A DNA stretch of 64,000 bases, taken from contig NZ_OZ241968.1 of the NCBI RefSeq assembly GCF_965204125.1, forward strand, positions 2,356,001 through 2,420,000. The letters run 5' to 3'. Source of the stretch: Poriferisodalis sp965204125. GTDB taxonomy: Bacteria; Actinomycetota; Acidimicrobiia; Acidimicrobiales; Poriferisodalaceae. The stretch's first letter is position 1. Every line of letters starts with the position of its first letter. This document shows, piece after piece, positions 53,326-62,539 of this stretch. The notes below the pieces were generated by a model. That model was not told the DNA's origin. It made no database searches and worked only from the letters and a program-made list of their open reading frames with translations. Both the position numbers and the translations under genes were made by a program.

Positions 53326-54459
53326 ATGACCACCCACCGAGTGCGCAGGCCGTACCGTCTCGCTGTTGCCGTCGCAGCCACCATGCTGCTGGTCGCAGCC
53401 TGCGGTGACGGCGACGCTCCCGAGACCAACATTCCAGCTCCGCCTCCCGAGACCGAATCTCCGGCGGAGGACGCGGCGGCCCCGGCGACGACCACCACCG
53501 AGCCGTCGATCGAAGGCACGACCGTGACGCTGATCACTCACGACTCGTTCAACCTGTCCGACGGGACGCTCGAGGAATTCACGGCGCAGACCGGCGTGAC
53601 GGTGGAACTGCTCGAAGTCGGCGATGCCGGCACGCTGGTGGCTGAGGCGATCCTCACCAAGGGCGCGCCGTTGGGCGATGTGCTGTTCGGCATCGACAAC
53701 ACGTTCCTGCAGCGCGGCCTCGACGCCGGCATCTTCAAGCGGTATGAATCGCCTGCGCTTGCCGGCGTGCCCGAGGATCTGCAGATCGATTCGCGCCATC
53801 GCGTCACCCCGGTGGACTACGGCGACGTGTGCGTGAACTACTGGAAGGACGCGGTGCCGTGGGAGCCCGTGACCCTCGACGAGCTGACGTTCCCCGAGTT
53901 CGCCGACCAACTGGTCGTGCAGCATCCGGAGACCTCCTCGCCGGGCCTGGCTTTCCTGCTCGCCACCATTGCCGCCTTCGGCGACGGGTGGGAGCTGTAC
54001 TGGGAGGACTTGCGGGCAAATGGCGTCACGGTCACCGCCGGCTGGGAGGACGCTTACTACGGCGAGTTCATCTCCGGCGGGGGCGAACGGTCAATGGTCG
54101 TGTCGTACGCCTCCAGCCCGCCGGCCGAGGTGATCTACGCCGATCCGCCGACCGACACAGCGCCGACAGGGGTCATCACCGAGTCGTGTTACCGCCAGAT
54201 CGAATTCGCGGGCATCTTGACCGGAACCGACAACGAGGCCGGAGCGCGTGCGCTCATCGACTTCATGCTGAGCGAGACATGGCAGAACGACGTTCCGCTC
54301 AACATGTTCGTCTACCCCGTCATCGAGAGCGCGACCCTCCCGCCTGAGTTCGTCGAACACACCGCAGTGCCCCCGCATCCGCTGATGCTCGACCCGGCGG
54401 AGATCGAGGCCAACCGCGACGCCTGGACCGAGCGGTGGGTGGAGATCGTGCTGCGCTGA
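53326..54459 (+). CDS. thiB: Thiamine ABC transporter, substrate-binding lipoprotein
   Basis: A 377-residue solute-binding protein. The signal peptide ends in a lipobox (LLVAACGDGD), followed by a Pro/Thr/Glu-rich linker of about 45 residues. The mature part starts TVTLITHDSFNLSDGTLEEFTAQTGVTVELLEVGDAG, the ThiB/TbpA pattern. PLGDVLFGIDNTFLQRGLDAGIF, PVDYGDVCVNYWKD and LAFLLATIAAFGD are also typical of thiamine/iron-type binding proteins. The TPP riboswitch immediately upstream makes thiamine (or a precursor) the ligand with good confidence. Confidence 0.93.
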   Translation: MTTHRVRRPYRLAVAVAATMLLVAACGDGDAPETNIPAPPPETESPAEDAAAPATTTTEPSIEGTTVTLITHDSFNLSDGTLEEFTAQTGVTVELLEVGDAGTLVAEAILTKGAPLGDVLFGIDNTFLQRGLDAGIFKRYESPALAGVPEDLQIDSRHRVTPVDYGDVCVNYWKDAVPWEPVTLDELTFPEFADQLVVQHPETSSPGLAFLLATIAAFGDGWELYWEDLRANGVTVTAGWEDAYYGEFISGGGERSMVVSYASSPPAEVIYADPPTDTAPTGVITESCYRQIEFAGILTGTDNEAGARALIDFMLSETWQNDVPLNMFVYPVIESATLPPEFVEHTAVPPHPLMLDPAEIEANRDAWTERWVEIVLR

Positions 54460-54487
54460 GCGCACTGCCCGCCCACTGGCCCAGCCG

Positions 54488-56146
54488 ATGGGCAATGTGA
54501 CCGTGGCCCGGCCTCCCCGGCGGAGCCAGATGGCGGCCGTCGGCGGCTGGGCGCTCGCCGCCACCGCACCGCTCGCGTTCCTGGCGGTGTTCTTCGCCTA
54601 CCCGGTGCTCACCGTGGTGGCAGACGGGCTCAACAGCCTCGGCGATCTGCTGGGGCGCTCCTCGATTCGCGGGGTGATGTGGTTCACCGTCTGGCAGGCT
54701 GTCGCATCGACCGCCCTCACCCTCGCAGTGGGCATTCCGGCGGCGGCAGCGCTGGCACGGCTGCGACCGAGGACGCGGCGGGTGGTCCGTGCTGTCATCA
54801 CTGTTCCGTTCGTGCTGCCGACGGTGGTGGTAGCTGGTGCCTTCGAAGCCGTCTTCGATCGCTTCGGCCTTGATGGGGGAGCCCTGTCGCTGCACCACAC
54901 CGTGTGGGCGATCCTGCTGGCGCACGTCTTCTTCAACTACGCCGTGGTGGTGCGGACGGTGGGCTCGTGGTGGGCCGGCCTGGACGGTCGCAACGCGGAT
55001 GCGGCGGCGGTGCTCGGCGCGACGCCTGTGCGCGCGTTCGGTTATGTGACCTGGCCGCTCTTGCGGCCTGCGGTCGCGGCCTCAGCGGCTGTCACGTTCC
55101 TGTTCTCGTTCACGTCGTTCGGAGTGATCCTGATTCTCGGCGGCCCGACACGCGCCACGGTCGAGACCGAGATCTACCGGTACGCCATCACGCGGCTCGA
55201 CTTCTCGACGGCCGCCGCGCTGGCGCTCTGCCAGCTCGTTGCCGTTGCGGCCCTGGTCGCACTGGCAGGTGTGGCTGAGCGGCGCCGGGCAGTGGCTCGG
55301 CGGGTGCCCGGACGAACCGCACCGCGGCGGCGCCGCAGCGTGATCGCTGTCAATGCCGCAGTGGCCGTGATGCTGCTGGGCGTGCCGATCATCACGCTGG
55401 TGGAGCGGTCATTCGCGACCGGCGGCGGGTATGGAGTGGCCAATTTCGCTGCGCTGGCCGATCGCGTGCAGATGCTGCCGACAACCGCGCTCGCAGCGCT
55501 GCGCCACTCTCTGGGATTCGCCGTGCTGGCGACATTGATTGCCACCGGCATCGGCGCATTGGCGTCGTTCGTGGTGGTGGGGGGCCGGGCGCACGCCGCA
55601 GCGGCGGCCCGCGCGAGCTGGCTCCGGCGACTCTTCGACGTCGGGTTGACCTTGCCGCTCGGCGTGTCCGCCGTGACCGTGGGGCTCGGGATGCTGCTGG
55701 CGCTCGACACGCCTCCGCTCGAATTCCGCACGGCGTGGTGGATCATTCCTGTCGCGCACGCCCTGGTCGGGATGCCGTTCGTCGTCCGAACGCTGGTGCC
55801 GACGCTGCGCTCGATCGACGACCGGTTGCGGGAAGCGGCATCGGTGCTCGGTGCCTCGCCGTTGCGCACCCGTCGCGAGGTCGACGTTCCGATCGCCTCA
55901 CGGGCTGTTGCGGTAGGCGCGGCATTTGCCTTCGCCGTATCACTCGGCGAGTTCGGTGCGACGGCGTTCCTGCCTCGGCGGCCCGACACGCTGACCGCAC
56001 CGCTCGCGCTGTTCCGGTTGCTTGGCACGCCCGGAGAGACATTGCAGGGTCAAGCCATGGCGCTCGCCGTCGTACTCATGGCTGCGACGGCTGCGTCGGT
56101 GCTGGTGATCGAAGGCCTGCGCCGCACCGACGAGTCGCTGTTCTAG
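54488..56146 (+). CDS. thiP: Thiamine ABC transporter, permease (ThiP-like)
   Basis: A 552-residue inner-membrane permease formed by two fused modules, each of about six membrane segments. Each half has an EAA loop: GATPVRAFGYVTWPLLRP in the first and GASPLRTRREVDVPIASR in the second. This two-domain layout matches ThiP and Fbp/AfuB-type permeases. It is 28 nt after thiB and under the same riboswitch. No ATPase gene (thiQ) follows; the next gene is on the other strand and unrelated. The ATP-binding subunit must be encoded elsewhere. Confidence 0.92.
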   Translation: MGNVTVARPPRRSQMAAVGGWALAATAPLAFLAVFFAYPVLTVVADGLNSLGDLLGRSSIRGVMWFTVWQAVASTALTLAVGIPAAAALARLRPRTRRVVRAVITVPFVLPTVVVAGAFEAVFDRFGLDGGALSLHHTVWAILLAHVFFNYAVVVRTVGSWWAGLDGRNADAAAVLGATPVRAFGYVTWPLLRPAVAASAAVTFLFSFTSFGVILILGGPTRATVETEIYRYAITRLDFSTAAALALCQLVAVAALVALAGVAERRRAVARRVPGRTAPRRRRSVIAVNAAVAVMLLGVPIITLVERSFATGGGYGVANFAALADRVQMLPTTALAALRHSLGFAVLATLIATGIGALASFVVVGGRAHAAAAARASWLRRLFDVGLTLPLGVSAVTVGLGMLLALDTPPLEFRTAWWIIPVAHALVGMPFVVRTLVPTLRSIDDRLREAASVLGASPLRTRREVDVPIASRAVAVGAAFAFAVSLGEFGATAFLPRRPDTLTAPLALFRLLGTPGETLQGQAMALAVVLMAATAASVLVIEGLRRTDESLF

Positions 56147-56161
56147 GCGTCCTTGGCGGGG

Positions 56162-56551
56162 CTAAGAGGCTTTCCAGAGGCGGTGCCCCTCCATCCACAG
56201 CAGGATCGGCAACGCCGTGTCGATCAGGTGCCAGATCGTGAAGTTGTCGCCGCCGTCGACCATTGCTCGAAACCAATTCGGGACGAAGGCGATCGTCACG
56301 GCGACAGCGAAGATGAACATGGCCCGGGCGCTGCGATCATTGAAACTGGCCGCCGACCGCCGCTGCCACGTGGTGATCAACACCAGCGCCAGTGCGGCCG
56401 CCATGAACCAGTCGAGGACGTTCCACACATCGAGGTTGGCGGGATCGCCGGGTTCGTCGCCGGGGCCATAGAAGGGGAAGGCGAAGAAGTTGACCACTAC
56501 GGCGGCGGCGACCAGCTTGAGATAGATCGCTACGGGCTTGGCGAAGATCAT
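56162..56551 (-). CDS. Small integral membrane protein, function unknown
   Basis: A 129-residue protein with four hydrophobic segments (YLKLVAAAVVVNFFAFPFYG, FMAAALALVLITTW, AMFIFAVAVTIAFVPNWF and IDTALPILLWMEG). The start is the ATG at 56551, which has a GAAGGAGG Shine-Dalgarno 8 nt upstream; in-frame TTG and ATG codons further left lack one. A Trp/Asp-rich loop (GDPANLDVWNVLDW) lies between segments 1 and 2. It follows the acetoacetyl-CoA synthetase gene on the same strand. I do not recognise the family. Confidence 0.7.
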   Translation of the reverse strand: MIFAKPVAIYLKLVAAAVVVNFFAFPFYGPGDEPGDPANLDVWNVLDWFMAAALALVLITTWQRRSAASFNDRSARAMFIFAVAVTIAFVPNWFRAMVDGGDNFTIWHLIDTALPILLWMEGHRLWKAS

Positions 56552-56604
56552 GTGTCGGGCCTCCTTCGGCAGCTTTGTCGGACCGGGCACCATGGTGGTC
56601 GCCG

Positions 56605-58695
56605 TCAAGCCTCCAGTGCGGGATGGCCGACGAAGTGGTCGAGCGCGGCGGGGTCGTCGATGGCCTCGACGTTGGCCACCGGTCGGCCCTCCACGACGTC
56701 TCGAATCGCCAGCTCCACCAGCTTTCCCGAACGGGTGCGCGGGATCGCCGGCACTTGGGCGATCACTGCGGGCACATGCCGGGGAGACGCCCCGGAACGG
56801 ATCTGTAAACGGATGCGGCCGACCAGCTCGTCGTCGAGCGTCACGCCCTCGCGCAGTTTCACGAACAGCACCACCCGGGTGTCGGTGCTGGCCGCCGCTT
56901 CGCCGCCGGCAGGCACTCGCTGGCCGATCACCACGCTCTCCAGCACCTCGTCGATCTGGTCGACTTGGCGGTAGATCTCCGCGGTGCCGATGCGCACCCC
57001 GCCGGGATTCAGCGTGGCGTCAGATCGGCCGCTGATGATCATGCCGCCGGCAGGCGTCCATTCGGCGAAGTCGCCGTGGTGCCACACGCCCTCGAAGCGC
57101 TCGAAGTACGCGGATCGGTAGCGCGCGTCGCCCGGGTCGTCCCAGAAGCGCAGCGGCATGGACACGAAGGCGTTGCGACACACGAGCTCCCCCTGCGTGC
57201 CCGCGCCGAGCGACGCGCCGTCGGCATCGGCCACGTCGACGTCGAGGCCGAGTGCAGCCGCCTGGATCTCGCCGCGGCGGACCGGGCCCGTCGGGTCGCC
57301 GATCACGAATCCGCCGCAGATGTCGGTGCCCCCGGAGAACGAGGCCAGGTGCACGTCGGCCTTCACCTGCTCGTACACCCAGTCGAAGCCCTCGGGCGCC
57401 AGGGGAGAACCGGTGGAGGAGATCGTGCGCACCGTGTCCAACGCATGGGTCTGCACTGGTCGCAGACCGGCCTTCATGGCGCCCTCGATGAATTTGGCGC
57501 TGACGCCGAACAGCGTGACGCCCCAGTCGTCGGCCACGTCGAACAGCCGCGCCGGGCTCGGATGGAACGGCGACCCGTCGTACAGCACCAGCGATGCGCC
57601 GCTGGCGAGCCCCGCGACGAGCCAGTTCCACATCATCCAGCCGGTGGTGGTGAAGTACATGACGCGATCACCGGGCCGGACATCGAAGTGCAGCCGCTGC
57701 TCGCTCCACAGCTTGAGCAGCGCGCCGCCCGCCCGGTGCACGATGCACTTCGGCTTCCCGGTGGTGCCAGATGAGTAGAGGATGTACACCGGCTGGTCGA
57801 AGCCGAGCCGTTCGAAGGTCAGGTCGTCGCCGGTGGCGACGCGATGAGGTGCCAGCCACTCTGTCCACGATGTCGCCGACCCCGACACATCGCCTGATGG
57901 AGCGGGTGCGCTGCGGTCGTACGGAGCAATAACGAGCCGCCGCAGGGACGCACCCGTCGTTCCCAGGCTGGCGGCCACCTCGGCCGCCTTGCTGGCCGTG
58001 TGATGGCGCACGCCGTTGTAGTAGTAGCCGTCGACGGCGACCATGACGGTCGGGGAGATCTGGCCAAAGCGGTCGAGCACGCCGTCGATGCCGAAATCGG
58101 GGCTGACCGACGAGTACACGGCGCCCAGCGACGCCGTGGCCAGGAACACGATGAGCGCTTCGGGGCCGTTGGGGAGCATTGTGGCCACCCGGTCGCCCAC
58201 GCCGACTCCGTCGGCCGCCAGTGCTCGCTGGCACGCTGCCACCTCGGCGCGCAGCTCGCCGTGCGTCATCGCCAGCTGCGCTGCGTCCTCGCCGATGAAC
58301 GCCAGGGCCGTGTCGTCGGCGTGTGGCCCGCCCGCAGTGACGGGCCGCAGGTAGTGCTCGGCGATGTTCAGGCTGGAGCCGGCGAAGAACTCCAGACCAG
58401 GGCCTGGCGTCGCGCCACCTGCTGTCGAGGCGGCATCGCCCTGCGACCCTGCGGCGACGAAGTTAGAACCGAGCTCGCCGATGCCGTCGCAGAACTCCCA
58501 CACGGCGCGCCAGAACGCCCCTGGATGCTGCACGGACCACGCGTGCAGATTCGCGTAGGTGTTCCGGTCGAGCCCGATTCCGACCCGTTCGGCGAACTGC
58601 CAGAGCTGGGTTCCCACACGTCGCTGGGCATCAGGCCGCCACAGCACGGGCGCATCGTCGACTGCGGGGCTCTCGCTGTCTGCTGAGCTGCTCAT
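56605..58695 (-). CDS. Acetoacetate-CoA ligase
   Basis: About 696 residues from an ATG at 58695 (TATGTT 7 nt upstream). An ANL-superfamily adenylating enzyme of the acetoacetyl-CoA synthetase type. The P-loop-like ILYSSGTTGKPKCIVH is near residue 290, TTTGWMMWNW near 345 and FSGGTDICGGF near 455. The N-terminal ACAS_N domain contains NLHAWSVQHPGAFWRAVWEF. The A8/A10 region (SGRSDATLNPGGVRIGTAEIYR and PRTRSGKLVELAI) is intact with its catalytic Lys. It makes acetoacetyl-CoA from acetoacetate and ATP, feeding ketone-body or polyhydroxyalkanoate metabolism. Confidence 0.93.
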   Translation of the reverse strand: MSSSADSESPAVDDAPVLWRPDAQRRVGTQLWQFAERVGIGLDRNTYANLHAWSVQHPGAFWRAVWEFCDGIGELGSNFVAAGSQGDAASTAGGATPGPGLEFFAGSSLNIAEHYLRPVTAGGPHADDTALAFIGEDAAQLAMTHGELRAEVAACQRALAADGVGVGDRVATMLPNGPEALIVFLATASLGAVYSSVSPDFGIDGVLDRFGQISPTVMVAVDGYYYNGVRHHTASKAAEVAASLGTTGASLRRLVIAPYDRSAPAPSGDVSGSATSWTEWLAPHRVATGDDLTFERLGFDQPVYILYSSGTTGKPKCIVHRAGGALLKLWSEQRLHFDVRPGDRVMYFTTTGWMMWNWLVAGLASGASLVLYDGSPFHPSPARLFDVADDWGVTLFGVSAKFIEGAMKAGLRPVQTHALDTVRTISSTGSPLAPEGFDWVYEQVKADVHLASFSGGTDICGGFVIGDPTGPVRRGEIQAAALGLDVDVADADGASLGAGTQGELVCRNAFVSMPLRFWDDPGDARYRSAYFERFEGVWHHGDFAEWTPAGGMIISGRSDATLNPGGVRIGTAEIYRQVDQIDEVLESVVIGQRVPAGGEAAASTDTRVVLFVKLREGVTLDDELVGRIRLQIRSGASPRHVPAVIAQVPAIPRTRSGKLVELAIRDVVEGRPVANVEAIDDPAALDHFVGHPALEA

Positions 58696-58793
58696 CGAGC
58701 GCAACATAGTCAGCCGCTGTCACGTCCTCCGTTTCGATGGGTGAGGCGGCAGCCACGGAATCGCTCTGAGCCGTGCGGGTAGTGTCCCCACCC

Positions 58794-59573
58794 ATGGACG
58801 GCATCTGCGACGACCTTCAGGCAGAGAACGACGCGCTCGGCGACGTGGTCGGTGACCTCAGCGAGGAGCAGTGGCGCCTGCCCACACCTGCTGAGGGCTG
58901 GGACAGCCGCGAGACGATGGTGCATCTGGGAATGACCGACTGGGTGGCGACGGTAGCCGTCGTCGATCCCGAGCACTTCGACGACTTCAAGGCGGCTGCG
59001 GCGCGTGGCGAGATGGATCTGCACACCGCAGCCGGGTTCGACTTCGCCTCCATGTCCGGGGCGGAGATCTGGGAATGGCTCTGTGCCGAGCGCACCAAGA
59101 TGCTGGATGCCGTGCGCCCGCTCGATCCCAAGGACCGGATTCCTTGGTTCGGACCATCCATGGGGGCCCTGTCGTTCGTTACCGCCCGGCTCATGGAGAC
59201 GTGGTCGCACGGGCATGACGTGGCCGACACCCATGGCAGGGAGTTGCCACGCACCGATCGGCTCCGCCATGTTGCCCATATCGGCGTGAGCACGCGCGGC
59301 TGGAGCTACGCGAATCGGGGCCTCGAGGTGCCCGACGGACCAGTACGTGTCGAGCTGGATGCTCCGAGCGGAGACGTGTGGACCTGGGGTCCCGAGGATG
59401 CGGCCGACAGAGTGAGCGGCGACGCCTACGAGTTCTGCCTCGCGGTTACTCAGCGGCGACACCACACCGAGACCGGGTTGTCGGTCACCGGCCCGCTGGC
59501 GACAGGGTGGATGGACATCGCCCAGGCATTCGCCGGACCGCCGACCGACGCCGAGAGCCGCCGCGCCGCTTGA
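58794..59573 (+). CDS. TIGR03084-family metal-binding protein (maleylpyruvate isomerase-like)
   Basis: A 259-residue protein of the DinB/mycothiol-dependent maleylpyruvate isomerase superfamily. ICDDLQAENDALGDVVGDLSEEQWRLPTPAEGWDSRETMVHLGMTD is the family's helical opening with a metal-binding His. RLMETWSHGHDVADTHGREL holds the second His and Glu pair. The ATG at 58794 follows TAGTGT by 8 nt. Actinobacterial members are described as mycothiol-dependent or of unknown activity. Confidence 0.85.
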   Translation: MDGICDDLQAENDALGDVVGDLSEEQWRLPTPAEGWDSRETMVHLGMTDWVATVAVVDPEHFDDFKAAAARGEMDLHTAAGFDFASMSGAEIWEWLCAERTKMLDAVRPLDPKDRIPWFGPSMGALSFVTARLMETWSHGHDVADTHGRELPRTDRLRHVAHIGVSTRGWSYANRGLEVPDGPVRVELDAPSGDVWTWGPEDAADRVSGDAYEFCLAVTQRRHHTETGLSVTGPLATGWMDIAQAFAGPPTDAESRRAA

Positions 59574-59631
59574 GCGCGATGCGGATCGGCGCGCTGGCGG
59601 ACGCTGTGCTGAGGCGCGCCCAGGGGGCGCG

Positions 59632-60258
59632 GTGCTGATCGTCGGTCTGACGGGCGGCATCGGCTCCGGCAAGAGCACCGTGGCGCGGCTGCTGGCAGGT
59701 CACGGAGCGGCCGTAGTGGACGTCGATGCCCTGGGCCGCGAGATCATCGCTCCCGGCGGGTCGGCGGTAGAGGCCGTGATTGAGCGATTCGGCAGCGAAC
59801 TGGCAGGTCCCGACGGCGGCATTGACCGTCCTGCGCTCGCGTCGATCGTGTTCAGCGATCCCGACGAGCTCGCGGCGCTCAATGAGATCAGCCATCCGGC
59901 GATCAACGAACTGCTCGACGAGCGGATCGAGTCCATCGGGGAGGCCGGCGCGACCGACGTCGTCGTGCTCGACATGGCTGTGCTCACCGAGAGCACGCTG
60001 GGGCGCAACACCCGCTTCCCCTATGAGGTTGTGGTGACCGTGGAGGCGCCACCCGATGTGCGCCTCGAGCGGCTCATCGAGCGCGGCATGACGGCCGACG
60101 ATGCCAAGGCGCGACTGGCTTCGCAGGCCACCGACGAGCAACGGCGGGAAGCCGCGAACTTCGTCGTCGGAAACGGCGGCGGGAGCGACGAGCTGGCCGA
60201 TGCCACGACGGAGCTGTGGGACGCGTTGCGCCGACTGGCAGACGAGCGCTCCGCATGA
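59632..60258 (+). CDS. coaE: Dephospho-CoA kinase
   Basis: A 208-residue P-loop kinase. GLTGGIGSGKSTVARLLAGHGAAVVDVDALGREI is the normal CoaE N-terminus (Walker A and the Asp that activates the ribose hydroxyl). FSDPDELAALNEISHPAI and VVLDMAVLTESTL follow the family pattern. It phosphorylates dephospho-CoA in the last step of CoA synthesis. Its stop overlaps the start of the hotdog gene (ATGA), so the two are coupled. Confidence 0.95.
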   Translation: MLIVGLTGGIGSGKSTVARLLAGHGAAVVDVDALGREIIAPGGSAVEAVIERFGSELAGPDGGIDRPALASIVFSDPDELAALNEISHPAINELLDERIESIGEAGATDVVVLDMAVLTESTLGRNTRFPYEVVVTVEAPPDVRLERLIERGMTADDAKARLASQATDEQRREAANFVVGNGGGSDELADATTELWDALRRLADERSA

Positions 60259-61109
60259 GCCCGGAAGCGCCGCCCGCCCGCTACCCGCCGCAGAACCACA
60301 TCCTGCGGCACCTGCGTCTCAGCCATCAGATGACAGGCGACGGCACGCTGACCGCGACCATGCCGATCCTGGACGATCTCGCCGACGGTCCACTGGCCGA
60401 GGGAGGCTGGCTGCGGCTCGGCGCCGTCGCCACGCTGGTCGACTCGGTGGCGGGGCATCACGCCGTGCTGCAGGTGACGCCCGACTGGTCGGCCACGCTG
60501 CACCTGTCGACGGTGCTGGCTGCCCGGGCCGAGGGTGAGGTGGTGACCGCTCGCTGCACGCCATTGCGGGTCGGCCGGAACCAAGTCGTCACCGAGACCT
60601 CGGTGACCGATGAAGCGGGAACCGAAGTTGCCCGCTCGACCTGCACCTACGCCCGCCTTCCCCGGCGAGACGACACGCCGGTGGTGGATTCCACGGCGCG
60701 CGAGAGCACGGTGGACTACCGGGAGGACGACGAGCTCGACCCCCGGCCGGCGCTCGACGACTATTTGCGGATCACCCCGGTGCCCGGCGAGCCGCGCATC
60801 GAACTGCCGATGCATAACCGCATCCGAAACTCCTTCGGCTCGCTGCAGGGCGGGGCGTCGATCGTGGTGGCCGAGGTCATGGCGAACCATCTCGCCGGCA
60901 TGGCGGTCGGCGGCGAGCGCACATCACGCTGCGTGTTCGCCGACGTGCATTACTTGGCGCCGGGCCGCGGCGGTCCGTTTCGCATTGACGGCGAAGTACT
61001 TGCGCGCACTGGTCACCTGGTTACCACCCGCACCCGGATCTTCGAGACCGCCGGCGACACCGACCGGCTGCTGCAGACCGCCACCGCGACAGCGGCGTAT
61101 CTCGACTGA
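60255..61109 (+). CDS. Double-hotdog thioesterase-like protein
   Basis: A 284-residue protein with two hotdog-like halves. The first half has LGAVATLVDSVAGHHAVL, where HotDog proteins put their active-site helix, and the second MHNRIRNSFGSLQGGASIVVAEVMANHLAG, which is a PaaI-like catalytic helix with Gln-Gly-Gly. It probably hydrolyses an acyl-CoA. Translationally coupled to coaE (4-nt overlap), so its product could be tied to CoA turnover. Confidence 0.8.
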   Translation: MSPEAPPARYPPQNHILRHLRLSHQMTGDGTLTATMPILDDLADGPLAEGGWLRLGAVATLVDSVAGHHAVLQVTPDWSATLHLSTVLAARAEGEVVTARCTPLRVGRNQVVTETSVTDEAGTEVARSTCTYARLPRRDDTPVVDSTARESTVDYREDDELDPRPALDDYLRITPVPGEPRIELPMHNRIRNSFGSLQGGASIVVAEVMANHLAGMAVGGERTSRCVFADVHYLAPGRGGPFRIDGEVLARTGHLVTTRTRIFETAGDTDRLLQTATATAAYLD

Positions 61110-61138
61110 GCGCGCTGGGCCGAAACGCGCATGCCGTG

Positions 61139-61160
61139 TGTCACACCGGCCCTCTACCGT
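61139..61160 (+). promoter_or_regulatory. recA-NDp (PafBC-type) promoter of the HAD hydrolase gene
   Basis: TGTCA (61139-61143), 11 nt, TACCGT (61155-61160), then 7 nt and the ATG at 61168. The half-site followed by CACC is as in recA and sbcDC. The transcript would be leaderless and would separate this gene from the coaE operon. Confidence 0.6.
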
Positions 61161-61167
61161 GCAGGGC

Positions 61168-62085
61168 ATGACCACGCCGCCGCGCAACGCTCCGGCCCGG
61201 CCTCGAGCCGGTTTGCCGCGGCTGGCAGCGTTCGACATCGACGGCACGCTGATCAACCGCCATGGCGTGCTCACCGAGCGGACTGCTTCGGCACTGCGAG
61301 CACTTGCCGCGGCGGGCGTCGTCACCGCTTTGGCCACCGGCCGCCCGTGGCCGCAGGCCCAGTCGGTAGTGCGCCAGGCGTCGGGCGTGTCATATGCGGT
61401 GTGTCTCAATGGGGCGGTGGTGATGGACGCCGTCGCGGGCGAGCAGATCGCCGATCGCGCAATGACGCACATTGAGGCCATCGAGGCGGCGGAGATTGCC
61501 CGCAAGCTGGTGCCAGACGTGCGGTTCGGGCTCGACATGGCCGACGGCCGGCACGTGTGGGAGCACGACTTCGCTCCGGCAATGCCCGTCGACCTGCTTG
61601 CAGACATCAGCGTTGACCGCGTCGACGATGCACTCAGCGCCGTCGACGGGCCTGTCCTGACGTGGCTGGTGCATGCGCCCGGCGTCGACACGCTGACGCT
61701 CATTGACGAGCTGTCGCCGGACATGCCGCTCGGCACCGAGATCCGCCCGTCTGGCTTGGACATGGCAGAGATCGCGGCGGCTGGGGTGAGTAAGTCAGCA
61801 GGGCTGGAGATCATCTGCCAGCGCTACGGCTTCGACGCCGCAGACGTCCTGGCATTCGGCGACGGGCTGAACGACATCGACATGCTGCGCTGGGCCGGCC
61901 AGGCGGTCGCGATGTCCAATGCTCCCGACTCGGTCCACGATGCGGCCGACCGGGTCGCACCGAGCAACGAGGACGATGGCGTTGCCGTCGTCGTCGAGGC
62001 GATGCTTGCCGGCGAAGGCGGGCCGCTGGCTGGGCGCGGCGGTGCGTTCGCCGCTGCGCCGCCCGACGGGAGGTCCGATGGCTGA
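61168..62085 (+). CDS. HAD-superfamily (Cof-type) phosphatase
   Basis: A 305-residue HAD phosphatase of subfamily IIB. Motif I FDIDGTL with the nucleophilic Asp, motif II ALATGRPW, the Lys of motif III in GVSKSAGLEII and motif IV FGDGLNDIDML are present. The cap between motifs II and III is of the C2B (Cof) type. The ATG at 61168 is chosen because of the leaderless promoter; the open frame extends to the left over the hotdog gene but is then Pro/Arg-rich and non-coding. Substrates of this group are sugar phosphates or flavin nucleotides. Confidence 0.9.
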   Translation: MTTPPRNAPARPRAGLPRLAAFDIDGTLINRHGVLTERTASALRALAAAGVVTALATGRPWPQAQSVVRQASGVSYAVCLNGAVVMDAVAGEQIADRAMTHIEAIEAAEIARKLVPDVRFGLDMADGRHVWEHDFAPAMPVDLLADISVDRVDDALSAVDGPVLTWLVHAPGVDTLTLIDELSPDMPLGTEIRPSGLDMAEIAAAGVSKSAGLEIICQRYGFDAADVLAFGDGLNDIDMLRWAGQAVAMSNAPDSVHDAADRVAPSNEDDGVAVVVEAMLAGEGGPLAGRGGAFAAAPPDGRSDG

Positions 62086-62539
62086 GGAGGAGCGCCGTTC
62101 GGTATGGGAGCGAATGCGGCGCGGCATGGCCGACCACAACGCCAAGGCCCCGCGCACGCCCCTGGGAATGCCCGAAGTTGTCGATGACGACGACGCAACC
62201 GACGCTGCGGACGACACGCCCGACGGGGCGACCGCCGAACTCGTGCTGGAGCGCATCCACCACTACCGGGACACCATCCGCAGCTACCAGGTTCTCATTG
62301 AGAACCAGCGAGTCGGGCAGATCCGCGACGACCAGACCGAGCACTTCGTACTGCGTCCAGGCAGCTACACGCTGCGTCTGCAACTGCTGTGGATCTTCAG
62401 CCCCAGAGTGGTAGTCGAGCTGCCCGCTGGCACCGAGACGCGCTTGATCTGTGGCCCCAACGGCGGGATTCTGCAAGCGTGGCGCCTCTTCTTCGCCCCG
62501 ACGACGGCGATCTTCCTCCGCTTTGCGGAGGAAGCGTGA
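62078..62539 (+). CDS. Uncharacterised protein with a transporter-like or PEGA-like C-terminal part
   Basis: A 153-residue protein starting at the ATG at 62078 (GGGAGG upstream), overlapping the HAD stop by 8 nt. After an acidic, Asp-rich linker (DDDDATDAADD) comes a short beta-rich region: YRDTIRSYQVLIENQRVGQIRDDQ, HFVLRPGSYTLRLQLLW and VELPAGTETRLICGPNGG. This resembles a small carbohydrate-binding or PEGA-type beta domain, but the match is weak. It ends within the first unit of a 30-bp tandem repeat. Probably part of the HAD operon. Confidence 0.65.
   Translation: MAEEERRSVWERMRRGMADHNAKAPRTPLGMPEVVDDDDATDAADDTPDGATAELVLERIHHYRDTIRSYQVLIENQRVGQIRDDQTEHFVLRPGSYTLRLQLLWIFSPRVVVELPAGTETRLICGPNGGILQAWRLFFAPTTAIFLRFAEEA

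Noticed and set aside
60610..61167. Extension of the HAD reading frame over the hotdog thioesterase gene
   Set aside because: The extension is Arg/Pro-rich antisense-like composition in a shifted frame; the HAD fold and the promoter both support the ATG at 61168.
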